Notes: generated from the sequence alone by a model not told the origin. A stretch of 48,034 nucleotides of DNA from Fibrobacter sp. UWB16 (GCF_900215325.1 NZ_OCMS01000007.1:1-48034), one strand, 5' to 3'. Counted from the stretch's first letter, positions 1-8,430 are shown. Translations and numbers: made by a program.

Positions 1-64
1 ACTTGCATGTATAAGACACGCCACCAGCGTTCGTTCTGAGCCAGGATCAAACTCTTCATTGATT
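1..64 (-). rRNA. rrs: 16S ribosomal RNA, 5' end (partial)
   Basis: Read on the minus strand, the segment contains GAGTTTGATCCTGGCTCAG, the universal 5' primer site of bacterial 16S rRNA, followed by AACGAACGCTGGTGGCGTG and ACATGCAAGT. The rest of the gene lies beyond the left edge. The mature 5' end is placed near 64 by comparison with the E. coli 16S start, so it may be off by a few bases. Transcription runs leftwards out of the window. Confidence 0.97.
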
Positions 65-241
65 TTCTAAATAGTCTGTCCTGTTTTTCGTAAATTTGAC
101 TTCCAAGAAATTTTCTTGGGCCGTCACTAAGCACATCTCCGATTCCTTCAATCTTCCCGAAAGTCTCGCGGGCTTTCGCTTTTTCCTTCGTTCTCGACTT
201 TCGTTTCTTCGTTTCGGCCTCGTCTCTCAGGAACGGCGCCA
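65..241 (-). other. rRNA operon leader (transcribed spacer)
   Basis: This stretch lies between the rRNA promoter and the 16S 5' end and has no credible gene. It contains a GC-rich hairpin whose arms are GAAAG and CTTTC around the tctcgcggg segment near 158-178. I see no clear boxA. Small open frames here have no start signals and I do not call them. Confidence 0.6.
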
Positions 242-269
242 ATTATAGAATTTTCACGAACATTTGCAA
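242..269 (-). promoter_or_regulatory. rRNA operon promoter
   Basis: On the minus strand a -35 box TTGCAA (264-269) is followed after 16 bases by a perfect -10 box TATAAT (242-247). The bases after the -10 (TGGCGCCG) are GC-rich, as in the discriminators of stringently controlled rRNA promoters. A long A/T-rich stretch lies just upstream (270-320) and could act as an UP element. A DnaA-box sequence is at 346-354. Promoter activity is inferred from sequence only. Confidence 0.75.
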
Positions 270-345
270 GGGGTAATTGTGAAAAAAATTCACTTTTTTT
301 CACTTTTTTCGATAAAAACGGGATGTATGCCGCCGGCACTACACA

Positions 346-354
346 TTATCCACA
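346..354 (+). promoter_or_regulatory. Isolated DnaA-box sequence
   Basis: TTATCCACA, a perfect match to the DnaA-box consensus, about 80 bases upstream of the rRNA -35 box. Two more perfect matches occur in the window, both intergenic (26608 and 47529). A single box is weak evidence of function. Confidence 0.35.
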
Positions 355-418
355 TTCTGTAAACAGAAATCTTTTTTGGCAGGGGGCGGAGGCCGGGGCG
401 CCAAAACACGAAAAGCGA

Positions 419-446
419 CTGGATCCTTCGCTCTGCTCAGGATGAC
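419..446. repeat. Dispersed palindromic repeat, family 1
   Basis: Copy of the ctggatccttcg...gctcaggatgac element found at least twelve times in the window. It is an imperfect palindrome and here lies in the non-coding stretch between the rRNA promoter and the first GH45 gene. Apart from this copy, the DnaA box and the terminator at 586-617, I see nothing in 270-650. Confidence 0.75.
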
Positions 447-585
447 GGGGTAAAATTCAGGGTGACAAGAGTGAAAAAAGGCAATTCCGGCATCCCGGAA
501 CTCGTCCAGGGCAGGTTCAAGCCAGGGTGACTGCGCGGACACTTCGGCTAATTCGACAGGCTCATCAACCAGCTTAGCGACCGTG

Positions 586-617
586 CAAAAAAAATCCCGG
601 GAGCAATGCTTCCGGGA
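586..617 (-). terminator. Rho-independent terminator of the first GH45 gene
   Basis: On the minus strand a stem with arms TCCCGG and CCGGGA, extended by more pairs across one mismatch, is followed by a run of eight T (586-593). It lies about 35 bases after the GH45 stop codon. Confidence 0.85.
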
Positions 618-650
618 CAACATTTCAAATAAATTCGTTCTTACACAGGA

Positions 651-2105
651 CTAGTAGGTCTTTGCCTTGTCTGCAGCCAACTGGTCTGGATCGCAGTATT
701 CGTGCTGATCGTTGGGTGTGCCGCTGCAAGCGTCTGTGGTGATAAATTCACCGCCCTTGTATTTAGACCAATCTGACTGGAACAGAATCTTGGTTTCAAT
801 GGATCTGCTGATAGTCGTCTCGTACTTGTCAACCAAGTACTGCGGGCATTCGACTTCTTCCCACTGATAGGTCGGGTTGTCGGCAGCCATAAACCAATCG
901 GCAAACCAGTGACAGCCACGGAGCAGGTTCGGATAGTTGGAGTCACCAAAGGCAGCGTCGCACATTTCGTTGACGCAACTCTGGTAGCATTCCAGCGTAC
1001 CATCATAACCGCACTTCTCTCCGTTCTGGCAGTATGTCAAGAAACCGCCGTAAGTGGCACCCCATTCAATGCCGGGCTTAGTGATCTGAAGCTGCAGGGC
1101 ATTGAAGATACCCGGTCCACCACCCGGAACCATGAGGTCGAACTGGCCAGGCTTCACGTCGTGACCGATGTTGGATGCCATCACGATGATATGCTTACCC
1201 TTAAGAGCCTTGTGCGTTCCCTTGGGAGCATTATTGCCATCGGCATCCTTAAAGCTACCGTCATACTGCAAATGGAAGCACTTGCCACACGAAGTTGTCG
1301 CATCGCTACCAGCAACGAAAGCATATGCCAAAGTATCATTCACAGCTACAGGGGCCATGTCGGTACAGGTAAAGCCGCCACCAGATGCAGGGTCTGCTTC
1401 CTGGCATGCGTTTGGCGTATTCTGGATACCGATCCAGTAGCGTTCCAAGCCCTTGCTATAGGTAAACGTAGGAATTTCAATGTCGTTGATATTGCAGACG
1501 CGTGCCGTATAATGGCTAGCCGCGTATTCTTCCTGAGTATTGATCTTGGGCTTGCCTTCGGCGCCATCGGTACTCGTCTGGGAGCAGTGAGCCTTACAGG
1601 CGTCCCAATAGCGGGTATTCCAGCCACTAGTGCCATTGCCAAGAATATTCTTGAGCGTTGGCACAGGGTACAACTTAATGTCTTCTTCGGGATTGCCAAC
1701 AGTCTTGACAGGCCCATTGCTGCTAGAGCTTTCAACAGCAGAAGAACCCGGAGTTGCGCTAGATGTCGGATTTACAGACGAACTAGACTGAGACGGATTA
1801 ACGACGCTGGAGCTAGAACCCGGAACCGGAGCAACCACGCTAGAACTCGAAAGCGGATTCGACGGAACAACACTAGAAGAACTGGAAAGCGGATTAGAAC
1901 CACTAGAGCCTGGCACTACAGCAGAGCTAGAACCCGGAATCGGAGCAATTGCGCTGGAACTGCTAGAAGCACCCGGAAAATAGCCCGAATCGCTCGACGT
2001 CGGAGCCGCAATAGGAGAAGAAGCGGTAACGGGGTCATCAGAGCAGGCGCTGAACATTGAAAAAGCACCTGCAGCCAATAAAGAACTCAGTAAAAGTTTT
2101 TTCAT
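651..2105 (-). CDS. GH45 endoglucanase, lipoprotein with Ser-rich linker
   Basis: Predicted 484-residue secreted cellulase (endo-beta-1,4-glucanase). It starts with a lipoprotein-type signal (lipobox ending FSAC near residue 21) and a long Ser/Pro/Val linker of about 110 residues. The C-terminal half is a GH45 catalytic domain: TRYWDACK carries the conserved catalytic Asp (about residue 168), and HDVKPGQFDLMVPGGG carries the second catalytic Asp. ATYGG and the C-terminal ADNPTYQWEEVECP also fit the family. One Cys of the usual WDCCK motif is Ala here, and a segment of about 45 residues is inserted after the first motif, so this copy diverges from the two GH45 genes at 43.7-47.0 kb. The start chosen is the ATG at 2105, preceded by AAGGA; an upstream GTG at 2120 is less likely. 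Probable role: surface-bound cellulose hydrolysis. Confidence 0.92.
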   Translation of the reverse strand: MKKLLLSSLLAAGAFSMFSACSDDPVTASSPIAAPTSSDSGYFPGASSSSSAIAPIPGSSSAVVPGSSGSNPLSSSSSVVPSNPLSSSSVVAPVPGSSSSVVNPSQSSSSVNPTSSATPGSSAVESSSSNGPVKTVGNPEEDIKLYPVPTLKNILGNGTSGWNTRYWDACKAHCSQTSTDGAEGKPKINTQEEYAASHYTARVCNINDIEIPTFTYSKGLERYWIGIQNTPNACQEADPASGGGFTCTDMAPVAVNDTLAYAFVAGSDATTSCGKCFHLQYDGSFKDADGNNAPKGTHKALKGKHIIVMASNIGHDVKPGQFDLMVPGGGPGIFNALQLQITKPGIEWGATYGGFLTYCQNGEKCGYDGTLECYQSCVNEMCDAAFGDSNYPNLLRGCHWFADWFMAADNPTYQWEEVECPQYLVDKYETTISRSIETKILFQSDWSKYKGGEFITTDACSGTPNDQHEYCDPDQLAADKAKTY

Positions 2106-2199
2106 ATTTTTCCTTTTCACACCTCGTCAAAAATTAGATTTTATTCCAACAAAAGGCACGAAAAAAAGTTTTTTGAAAGCTGTTATGTGAGTTGGAACA

Positions 2200-2232
2200 A
2201 AAAAAGGCCGCACTTGCGTGCAAGCCTTTTGG
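2200..2232 (-). terminator. Terminator downstream of purM
   Basis: On the minus strand a hairpin with arms AAAGGCTTGCACG and CGTGCGGCCTTT-like complement, with small bulges, is followed by seven T (2200-2206). It lies about 90 bases beyond the purM stop and probably ends the minus-strand operon. Confidence 0.7.
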
Positions 2233-2322
2233 TTATTAGCTATTAGCCAATAGTCATCAGCCTTAGTTAGGCGCCAAAGGCGCGATTATTTAAACCAATA
2301 ACCAATGACCAACTACTAATGA
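2233..2322. repeat. Degenerate tandem repeat of TAATGACTA-like units
   Basis: The spacer after purM is made of loosely repeated units such as ttattagc, tagccaatagtcat, aataaccaatgacc and actaatgactag. A clearer version of this composition occurs at 32245-32298 between parA and parB, and fragments at 36150-36190 and 47155-47210. No coding potential is seen. Confidence 0.5.
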
Positions 2323-3348
2323 CTAGTCGCGGAACTTCACCTGCTTGGTGCCGGCGACGACTTCACCGATCTGCGTCCACTTTTCACCCTTAGCTTCGAG
2401 GTGAGCGACGACTTCAGCCTTGTCAGCCGGGTCGATGAAGATAAGCATGCCCATGCCCATGTTGAACGTGGAGTACATTTCGTCCTTTTCAACAGAGCCA
2501 GCCTGCTGGATGAGCTTGAAGATCATCGGAGGATCCCACGTGGTGCGGTCGATAATCACGTCAACGTTGTCCGGAAGGATACGCGGGATGTTGCCCTGGT
2601 AGCCCGAACCGGTGATGTGAGCAAGGCCCTGAATCTTCTTCTTGTTGCAGAGGTCGATGAGGCTCGGGTAGTAACTGCGGTGCGGAGTGGCAAGAGCTTC
2701 GCCGATGGACTTGTCCATGCCGTCCACGACCGTGTCGACCTTGTAGCCGGCCACGTCGAACAACACCTTACGGGCGAGAGAGTAACCGTTGGTGTGGAGA
2801 CCCGTAGAAGGCAGGCCAAGGATAATGGTACCCGGCTTGATCTTCTTGCCGTCAATGATGTTTTCGCGTTCCACGACACCCACGATAGTACCGGAAATGT
2901 CATAGTCGCCCGGACCGTAGAAGCCCGGCATTTCAGCAGTTTCACCGCCAATCAGAACGAGATCGTTTTCGCGACAGGCCTTGGCCATACCGGCAACCAG
3001 CTTGTCCATGACACCCGGTTCCAAGCGGCCCGTAGCCACGTAGTCGAGGAAGAACAGCGGACGTGCGCCCTGAACGAGGATATCGTCACAGCAGTGGTTC
3101 ACGATGTCCTGGCCCGGCAGTTCGTGCGTGCCCATTTCGATATCGACCTTGAGCTTGGTGCCCACGCCGTCGACGGAGCTCACGAGGACAGGGTCCTTCA
3201 TGCCGAGGTGGTTCAGCGTGAACAGGCCACCGAAGTTGCCCACGTCGCCGAGAACGCCCTGGTTGAATGTGGTACGGACGGACTTCTTGACACCGACCAT
3301 TGCCTCATCGGCACGTGCCAAGGAAACTCCTGCGTCTGCGTAATTCAT
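2323..3348 (-). CDS. purM: Phosphoribosylformylglycinamidine cyclo-ligase (AIR synthetase)
   Basis: Purine biosynthesis enzyme: ATP-dependent ring closure of FGAM to give 5-aminoimidazole ribotide, in the cytoplasm. The 341-residue length matches the bacterial enzyme. Clear family motifs are YADAGVSLARAD at the N-terminus, SVDGVGTKLKVD in the ATP-binding region, the GGETAEMPG signature and the C-terminal NMGMGM stretch. The start ATG at 3348 is preceded by AAGGA at good spacing. It is the last gene of a minus-strand set, 39 bases after the cyclic-nucleotide-domain gene and followed by a terminator at 2200-2232. The other genes of the set are not purine genes, so the grouping looks positional. 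Confidence 0.97.
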   Translation of the reverse strand: MNYADAGVSLARADEAMVGVKKSVRTTFNQGVLGDVGNFGGLFTLNHLGMKDPVLVSSVDGVGTKLKVDIEMGTHELPGQDIVNHCCDDILVQGARPLFFLDYVATGRLEPGVMDKLVAGMAKACRENDLVLIGGETAEMPGFYGPGDYDISGTIVGVVERENIIDGKKIKPGTIILGLPSTGLHTNGYSLARKVLFDVAGYKVDTVVDGMDKSIGEALATPHRSYYPSLIDLCNKKKIQGLAHITGSGYQGNIPRILPDNVDVIIDRTTWDPPMIFKLIQQAGSVEKDEMYSTFNMGMGMLIFIDPADKAEVVAHLEAKGEKWTQIGEVVAGTKQVKFRD

Positions 3349-3387
3349 CTTTTTTCCTTTGCCCTACGAGCGGGCAGCGATTTGGCC

Positions 3388-4188
3388 CTATTTACGGGCA
3401 CTTTGTTTTTCATCAATATTTCTGAGCGCATCAAGGATGAGGCTTGTGGTATCCGACATCTGGTTGATGTTTATAACGTCGGGCATCACATGCGTATCCA
3501 GCTTGAACAATGTCTCGTCACCCCAGGAAAGCATCTTTTCGAGTGCATCCGGACCTGCAAGCTTGCCGCACTTGGCACAGCAGATTCGGCCGTCCTGGAA
3601 AGCGATAAAGCCCGATTCACCGGAGCATTCGAAAATGACCGTTCCGGTAATGCGGCTCTTTTCCATCGTCTGCGCAAAATCAATAAACGGGAGAACCTTC
3701 GCCGAAGCCAAAAGCGACAAGCGTTCGAATTCATCAAGCGCCTGATTCTTTGCACGGAGACGATCCGCCATCACCTTGTAGAGGTAAAGCAAGGCACTCG
3801 GATTCTTGTCGAGGAACTTCAAAAATTCCGCCTTCGGAATGTGAAGCACCGTGCAGCCGTCTTCGGCGGCAATAATCGTATTGGCGGTAGGTTCGCCACA
3901 CAGGATAGACATTTCGCCAAAACAGGAGCCGCTTTCCAAAGTCGCAAGCGCGCTGTAATGGCCATCGGACAGAATCTGGCCGCAAATGACAACGCGTCCG
4001 CTCTGCAAGACGCAGAAGCAGTCGCCTTCGACTCCGCCCTGGAGGATGATTTCGCCAGCATCGTATTCGCGAATCTGCGAATTTAAAAGCAGATAGTCCG
4101 CATATTCCCTGGGCACCTGTTGCAAGAACGGTACACCAAGGTCATACTGAGCAGAAATCCAATCTCCAATACCTGTGTGTGACATCAT
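3388..4188 (-). CDS. Cyclic-nucleotide-binding domain protein with PATAN/DUF4388-like C-terminus
   Basis: Predicted 266-residue cytoplasmic sensor. Residues 20-140 look like a CRP-type cNMP-binding beta roll: IILQGGVEGDCFCVLQSGRVVI, then the phosphate-binding-cassette-like GSCFGEMSILCGEPTANTI. The Arg that normally contacts the cyclic phosphate is not at its usual place, so binding of cAMP or cGMP is uncertain. The C-terminal part (about 165-250: GFIAFQDGRICCAKCGKLAGPDALEKMLSWGD) resembles the PATAN/DUF4388 domain used in bacterial signalling proteins. No helix-turn-helix is seen, so it is not an ordinary CRP regulator. It begins 3 bases after the substrate-binding lipoprotein gene. Met2 is an alternative start. 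Confidence 0.75.
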   Translation of the reverse strand: MMSHTGIGDWISAQYDLGVPFLQQVPREYADYLLLNSQIREYDAGEIILQGGVEGDCFCVLQSGRVVICGQILSDGHYSALATLESGSCFGEMSILCGEPTANTIIAAEDGCTVLHIPKAEFLKFLDKNPSALLYLYKVMADRLRAKNQALDEFERLSLLASAKVLPFIDFAQTMEKSRITGTVIFECSGESGFIAFQDGRICCAKCGKLAGPDALEKMLSWGDETLFKLDTHVMPDVININQMSDTTSLILDALRNIDEKQSARK

Positions 4189-4191
4189 ACG

Positions 4192-5541
4192 CTAAAAATT
4201 ATAGATATTTCTGTACCATTTGTAACTGGTGTCAATCGAATTTACCCTCGGAACGGAGCCTTTTATGCATTTTGTAAGATTCCACAGGAGTTCTGCCGGT
4301 CGAGTGATGGCTCCTTCGTAAAAATCATTACCTGCCCCGGGGCCCTTAAGCCCATCATTCTGGAAAACTAGCTTATCCCTGAATGCCTTGATATTTTTCA
4401 CGCGAGGCTCCAGCGAGAGAATTTCATCGACAGTACCAAACGCAGACGGATTCACCCACATGTCCACGCTATCGGCAAGCGCATAGACTTCTTCGAAAGA
4501 GAACGTGAGTTCACGTGAAGTATCGGAAGCCCACACATAGCAGCCTCCCGCATCGCGAACCAAGTTTGCCGTAAAGCTTTTACCGCCAGAAGCATGCCAC
4601 ACACCGCCATAGGACATGCCGGCGAGAACTCTAGGGCAATGTTCAGACGAATGACGAGAAACGAGAGACGAGAGGGAGTCTGTAGAAGCAATCAAAGCCT
4701 TTAGCGTTTCGTACTTTTCTTTCTCTTGTCTGTAAATAGAATCGGCAAGCGGACGAATTCCAAACAGGATTCCGTACAACTTAATCCATTCCAGTTTTGC
4801 AAGCGGAGTATTTTCCTGCCACTCGGACGTAAGCATCAACGGAAGATTCGTGCGTGCAATTTGTTCGTAGTTATCGTAATCACCGCCTGTAGTAAAGTCA
4901 AGCACCAAGTCCAGATTCAGCGCCATCAGCTTTTCCAAGGCGCCCGCATCGTAACCGATACTCGCTACAGATTTATTTTTTGCACGTTCATACAAAATGC
5001 TATCCACGATATACTGCCCGTCCGAGACACCGACAATGTTATCGCGGAGCCCGAGCCTGAGCATGTAGCCGACCTGCGAAGTCGAAAGAGCAGCCACACG
5101 ATTGAGCGGCACACGCAATACAACCGCCGAAAGCCACTCTTCTGGGAACCCCCGACGTTGCAAATCCGTCCCGAGAGCAGCCGCAGCAGAATCCATCATC
5201 ACGTACTTGTGGACGAGCGTATCCTTGCCGACCACGGAACGCACAACAGCGACATCCACCCCGCACAGTTTGCCAATCGAGAAATAGTCGCTCTCGACCG
5301 ATTCGAATTGAACCGATTCGCTGCACTTTTCCACCGACGTTTTCGCCTGCAAATCCTTCGGCGCTTCACGACACCCAGTCAGGAATACCCCACCAACCAA
5401 GGCGCCACCCCACAAAAGCGATAACAAACCCGAACGTGAAACACAAGGCAAACATTCCGAAAAACTAAACCGCAACCCATGGAACGAATGGCAAAACAGG
5501 CTTAATTTCTTGATTTTCAACAATCTATCGTAAAATTTCAT
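4192..5541 (-). CDS. ABC-type substrate-binding lipoprotein (iron/cobalamin type)
   Basis: Predicted 449-residue cell-envelope lipoprotein of the FepB/BtuF (TroA-like) periplasmic binding superfamily. A hydrophobic stretch ending in GGVFLTGC gives the lipobox, after an unusually long N-terminal region of about 50 residues. Family-like segments are RVAALSTSQVGYMLRLGLRD with NIVGVSDG (first lobe), LEKLMALNLDLVLDF, and the second-lobe region around YGGVWHASGGKSF with residues like DEILSLEPRVKNI. No permease or ATPase gene is adjacent, so the transporter partner must lie elsewhere. The ATG at 5541 is chosen because the frame upstream opens only with TTG; ribosome binding is weak. The gene is divergent from the plus-strand gene at 5621. 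Confidence 0.72.
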   Translation of the reverse strand: MKFYDRLLKIKKLSLFCHSFHGLRFSFSECLPCVSRSGLLSLLWGGALVGGVFLTGCREAPKDLQAKTSVEKCSESVQFESVESDYFSIGKLCGVDVAVVRSVVGKDTLVHKYVMMDSAAAALGTDLQRRGFPEEWLSAVVLRVPLNRVAALSTSQVGYMLRLGLRDNIVGVSDGQYIVDSILYERAKNKSVASIGYDAGALEKLMALNLDLVLDFTTGGDYDNYEQIARTNLPLMLTSEWQENTPLAKLEWIKLYGILFGIRPLADSIYRQEKEKYETLKALIASTDSLSSLVSRHSSEHCPRVLAGMSYGGVWHASGGKSFTANLVRDAGGCYVWASDTSRELTFSFEEVYALADSVDMWVNPSAFGTVDEILSLEPRVKNIKAFRDKLVFQNDGLKGPGAGNDFYEGAITRPAELLWNLTKCIKGSVPRVNSIDTSYKWYRNIYNF

Positions 5542-5620
5542 GCACAAAACCGGAAGATAATGTATTTTATTGTTTGACTTAATATCTCTTTTTTGAGATT
5601 CCTATTAGGAGAGAGCCTTT

Positions 5621-6490
5621 ATGAAGACAAAAATAGCCTCTTTGTGCTTGGCCGCGGTATTTAGCATTCTTGCATTTGCCAGTAATTCCTCCGCTGCCGA
5701 AGAAGGATTTTACGACAAGGACCACATCCGCGGATTCATTTCTTTTGGCGGTGATTTCCGTGGCATGTTCTCCGGATTCCACGACTACGTGAACGCAGTC
5801 CCCTTTGCAGTTGGCGGCCTCAAGTACAAGAGCGGTTCCGACACTTCCCTTTACTACGGTTCCGCAAAATACAGCAAGTTCAACAAGTACTACCCCAACC
5901 TCCACTTCAATATCGGTGCGCAGTACAAGCAGTTCCTCACATGGTTCAGCATCAACTTCGCCATCACGCAGATATCCGAAAGACCGAGATCCACAGTTAC
6001 CGCATACGCTATGGACTCCACGGGCGTCCCCACTGGCAGCACTGCATCATTCCCCCTCTACGACGCACGCTGGTTTAACTATGGTGCCGACTGGATGTTC
6101 GGCTGGAAACTTCTCGGCGAAGACGCGTTCTTCAACTTGATCCCTGCTGTAGGTATCGGCTTCAACATGATGAACATCCACTTTACCTCTAACTACGTTG
6201 TCACGAGCGAAAGTAACAAGTCCCAAACTCTCATGCGCGACCGCTACTACAGCACCATGGCCGCCACATTCAACTCCGAACTCGAAGCCCGCCTCCAGTT
6301 CGAACAGTTCTCCATCGGCCTCTATGGCGGTTACCGCGCCGTACGCTACAATGAACTTGACGTCGAAGGTGAAAAGCTCGATACGCACAGCTTCAACACT
6401 GACAACGATGGCGATACCTGGTTCGTGGGTCTCCGCATAGGCTGGACATTCTTAAGTCCCTGGACCAAGAAACAGTTGGACAAAATCTAA
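5621..6490 (+). CDS. Secreted beta-barrel-like envelope protein, unknown function
   Basis: 289-residue protein with a clear signal peptide (MKTKIASLCLAAVFSILAFA, cleavage near SSAAEE). The mature part alternates hydrophobic and polar residues, is rich in Tyr, Phe and Gly, and ends with a strand-like WFVGLRIGWTFLSPW, consistent with an outer-membrane beta barrel. I recognise no named family. The ATG follows a strong AGGAGAG ribosome site, and the gene is closed by a terminator at 6515-6539. It is a single-gene unit, divergent from the substrate-binding lipoprotein. Confidence 0.7.
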   Translation: MKTKIASLCLAAVFSILAFASNSSAAEEGFYDKDHIRGFISFGGDFRGMFSGFHDYVNAVPFAVGGLKYKSGSDTSLYYGSAKYSKFNKYYPNLHFNIGAQYKQFLTWFSINFAITQISERPRSTVTAYAMDSTGVPTGSTASFPLYDARWFNYGADWMFGWKLLGEDAFFNLIPAVGIGFNMMNIHFTSNYVVTSESNKSQTLMRDRYYSTMAATFNSELEARLQFEQFSIGLYGGYRAVRYNELDVEGEKLDTHSFNTDNDGDTWFVGLRIGWTFLSPWTKKQLDKI

Positions 6491-6507
6491 GATTCAATTA
6501 GTTTATG

Positions 6508-7278
6508 CTAACCGAGCCTCGCTAACGCGGGGCTTTTTTCATACCTGCAATTGCTCTTGCATTCAGGTTCCGGATTGTCCAGAGAAGCCATGATTTCTTG
6601 CAAGTACGTATTCCACACATTCGTTCTCTTTGATGAATGCATGCCATATGGCAGCATGAATAGATTTTTCGCGGCACTACGCTTAGGAGGGTATTTTTCG
6701 GCGACCTCCTCCATGGCGACATAATAACCGCTCAACTCGCGTAGGCATGAATCCGTCCTCCAGAACACTTTGGTATTCCCTCTCTCATAATCGAAATTCC
6801 ACCCCAAAAGAAGCATAGGAACCCCCACCCTCTTGAGCCGTTCCGGCAATGATGAATACTGCCCCTGCGTACTCAACAAAACGAGAACATCAATCTTGCG
6901 GTAATACGCATAAAGATATGCGTCCTCGACAAGCTGCATGTTCGGCCCCAGCTTTTTTGCATCTGCAGAGGCATTGTAATGCACCTCGAACCCGGCGAGC
7001 ATGAGCTGCTTTTCCAGACGGTCCAAACCGTTCTCCTCCGTCGGTTCGGCAACGTCAAAACTCCTCTCGTACGGATGGTAATAATGCGACTCCAGTTCGA
7101 CGATGCACCCTTCACGGCCAAACAGCCTCATCACGTAATCCCTCACCCAGCCCTTGAGTTCTCTAAAATCCAGGCGGGAATGGAACTTGTGGTACTTGAG
7201 ATAATACTCGTTGACCTTCTTAAGCGTATAACCGTCCAAAAAGAAGCCAACCCGCAAAACGGACAACTTGCTCGGCAT
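6508..7278 (-). CDS. NYN-domain (LabA/DUF88-like) protein, atypical active site
   Basis: 256 residues. The N-terminal VGFFLDGYTL and the core DVLVLLSTQGQYSSLPERLKRVGVPMLLLG follow the plan of NYN domains, PIN-like nucleases that act on RNA. In active members the second block usually reads LxSGDGDF with acidic residues that bind metal; here it reads STQGQY, so those acids are missing, although the first Asp (residue 15) and an ED pair (about 119-120) remain. It may be inactive or binding-only. Translation starts after a perfect AGGAGG at six bases. The 3' end overlaps the terminator of the convergent gene, which encodes the last residues (ALARLG). An inverted repeat lies in the leader (7293-7322). 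Confidence 0.65.
   Translation of the reverse strand: MPSKLSVLRVGFFLDGYTLKKVNEYYLKYHKFHSRLDFRELKGWVRDYVMRLFGREGCIVELESHYYHPYERSFDVAEPTEENGLDRLEKQLMLAGFEVHYNASADAKKLGPNMQLVEDAYLYAYYRKIDVLVLLSTQGQYSSLPERLKRVGVPMLLLGWNFDYERGNTKVFWRTDSCLRELSGYYVAMEEVAEKYPPKRSAAKNLFMLPYGMHSSKRTNVWNTYLQEIMASLDNPEPECKSNCRYEKSPALARLG
6515..6539 (+). terminator. Terminator of the 5621 gene, inside the NYN coding end
   Basis: Eight-base-pair stem (AGCCTCGC with GCGGGGCT, including one G-T pair), loop TAAC, then six T on the plus strand. It lies inside the final codons of the convergent NYN gene. Confidence 0.85.
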
Positions 7279-7292
7279 AAAAAACCTCCTGA

Positions 7293-7322
7293 TGTGTTAA
7301 TGAGCTTCTACTTTATTAACAC
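7293..7322. promoter_or_regulatory. Inverted repeat in the NYN gene leader
   Basis: GTGTTAAT (7294-7301) and its exact complement ATTAACAC (7315-7322), separated by 13 bases, just upstream of the AGGAGG site of the NYN gene. It could be an operator or an RNA hairpin close to the ribosome site. The arms share GTTAAT/ATTAAC with the larger inverted repeat at 8431-8460. Confidence 0.4.
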
Positions 7323-7392
7323 GCTTTTTTGCCGAATTTATTTCGATATTTTTTTGATAATTTTTAGAAACAATACGGGATATGGCTAAAAA

Positions 7393-8328
7393 CTAAATCA
7401 GCTTGCGATCGGTAAGGTCGTCGATGAGCGAACCGGGCATCCACTTTTTCATTTTCTGATAGTCCGGATCATTGAGCTTTTTGCGCTGTTCTGCCGACTT
7501 CGCATTATCACCGGCATCGTGATAGATGCGGATGAGGTTCAAGATAGAACACCAATAGCGAATGGACTTGCCTGTGCGCTCGAGGTAATCGGCGGCGCTC
7601 TTTTCGTAAATAGCGGCGGCTTCGTCGTAGCGTTCGAGCCTGTAAAGCATATCGGCCTTGATCTGGAGCATCACCGGATGATTCGGGGCCTTCTTGAGGC
7701 CGCGTTCAGCAAGCGAAAGGCCCGTCTTGTAGTCCTTGCGGTCGTAGTGCATCCAGATGAGCGGCGTCAGGAACAACGGCCAGAAACGTGTCGAACGCAG
7801 GGAGCCGGAATCAAGAATCTTGAGGTAAGCCTCGCGATTGTCGGACTTGAACGGAAGCCAGCCAAAGCTGTTATCGACATAGTACGCGTAAATCGCATAG
7901 AAGGCCTTGGATTCATAATCCTTGGCATCTTCGAACTGGCTTGCGGCCGAGCGAGTCTGCATGGCGCCCTTAACGGAGTGGCCCGTCTCGGTAAGCACGT
8001 AGCCAATCTCGAAATTGCGGAGCGCATCCCACAGACCTTCGGTCTTGCAGGTTTCAAGATTCTTGGCGGCGACCTTGAGCGATGTCGTATCGCCCTTGTC
8101 GTCGTACATGCTCACGCGGATGATGTTCTGGAACACGCAGCCGACACCGTCGTTTTCGAGGCGAAGCTTGCGGGCCAAATTGAAAGCTTCAACGTAATTG
8201 AGTTCCATCGTCTTTTGCGTCACCTGTTCGGCAAGTGCATTTTGCGCCGGAGAAAGTGCAAAAGAAAGTTCGTCGGCAAACGAAATGCCGGCAACCATTA
8301 AAAGCGGTGCGATGATTCTCGAAAACAT
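7393..8328 (-). CDS. Exported TPR-like protein
   Basis: 311 residues with an N-terminal signal peptide (MFSRIIAPLLMVAGISFA). The remainder is helical with TPR-like repeats, clearest around YKTGLSLAERGLKKAPNHP and RLERYDEAAAIYEKSAADYL (about residues 200-250). TPR arrays mediate protein contacts; no partner is evident. It stands alone on the minus strand, downstream of a possible divergent regulatory region shared with the small plus-strand gene at 8555. No good ribosome site precedes the ATG. Confidence 0.7.
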   Translation of the reverse strand: MFSRIIAPLLMVAGISFADELSFALSPAQNALAEQVTQKTMELNYVEAFNLARKLRLENDGVGCVFQNIIRVSMYDDKGDTTSLKVAAKNLETCKTEGLWDALRNFEIGYVLTETGHSVKGAMQTRSAASQFEDAKDYESKAFYAIYAYYVDNSFGWLPFKSDNREAYLKILDSGSLRSTRFWPLFLTPLIWMHYDRKDYKTGLSLAERGLKKAPNHPVMLQIKADMLYRLERYDEAAAIYEKSAADYLERTGKSIRYWCSILNLIRIYHDAGDNAKSAEQRKKLNDPDYQKMKKWMPGSLIDDLTDRKLI

Positions 8329-8392
8329 TATAAGCGCAATTTAGAAACTTTTGTTTCGCCATACCACCTTCCATTTTGGAATATGGCAGAGC

Positions 8393-8421
8393 TTGTTTGC
8401 GGAGCAAAAAAAATGTATAAA
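8393..8421 (+). promoter_or_regulatory. Putative promoter of the small gene at 8555
   Basis: TTGTTT (8393-8398), a 17-base spacer and TATAAA (8416-8421). A perfect 10-base-pair inverted repeat follows at 8431-8460 at the expected start of transcription. Confidence 0.4.
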
Positions 8422-8430
8422 TACAATAGA

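Noticed and set aside
339-623. Short minus-strand frames between the rRNA promoter and the first GH45 gene
   Set aside because: They cross the GH45 terminator and a family 1 repeat, lack start signals and overlap the rRNA promoter region.
2401-4086. 561-codon plus-strand frame opposite purM and the cNMP gene
   Set aside because: It runs antisense across two convincing genes and the spacer between them; composition is typical of a shadow frame (many His, Arg, Val, Asp).
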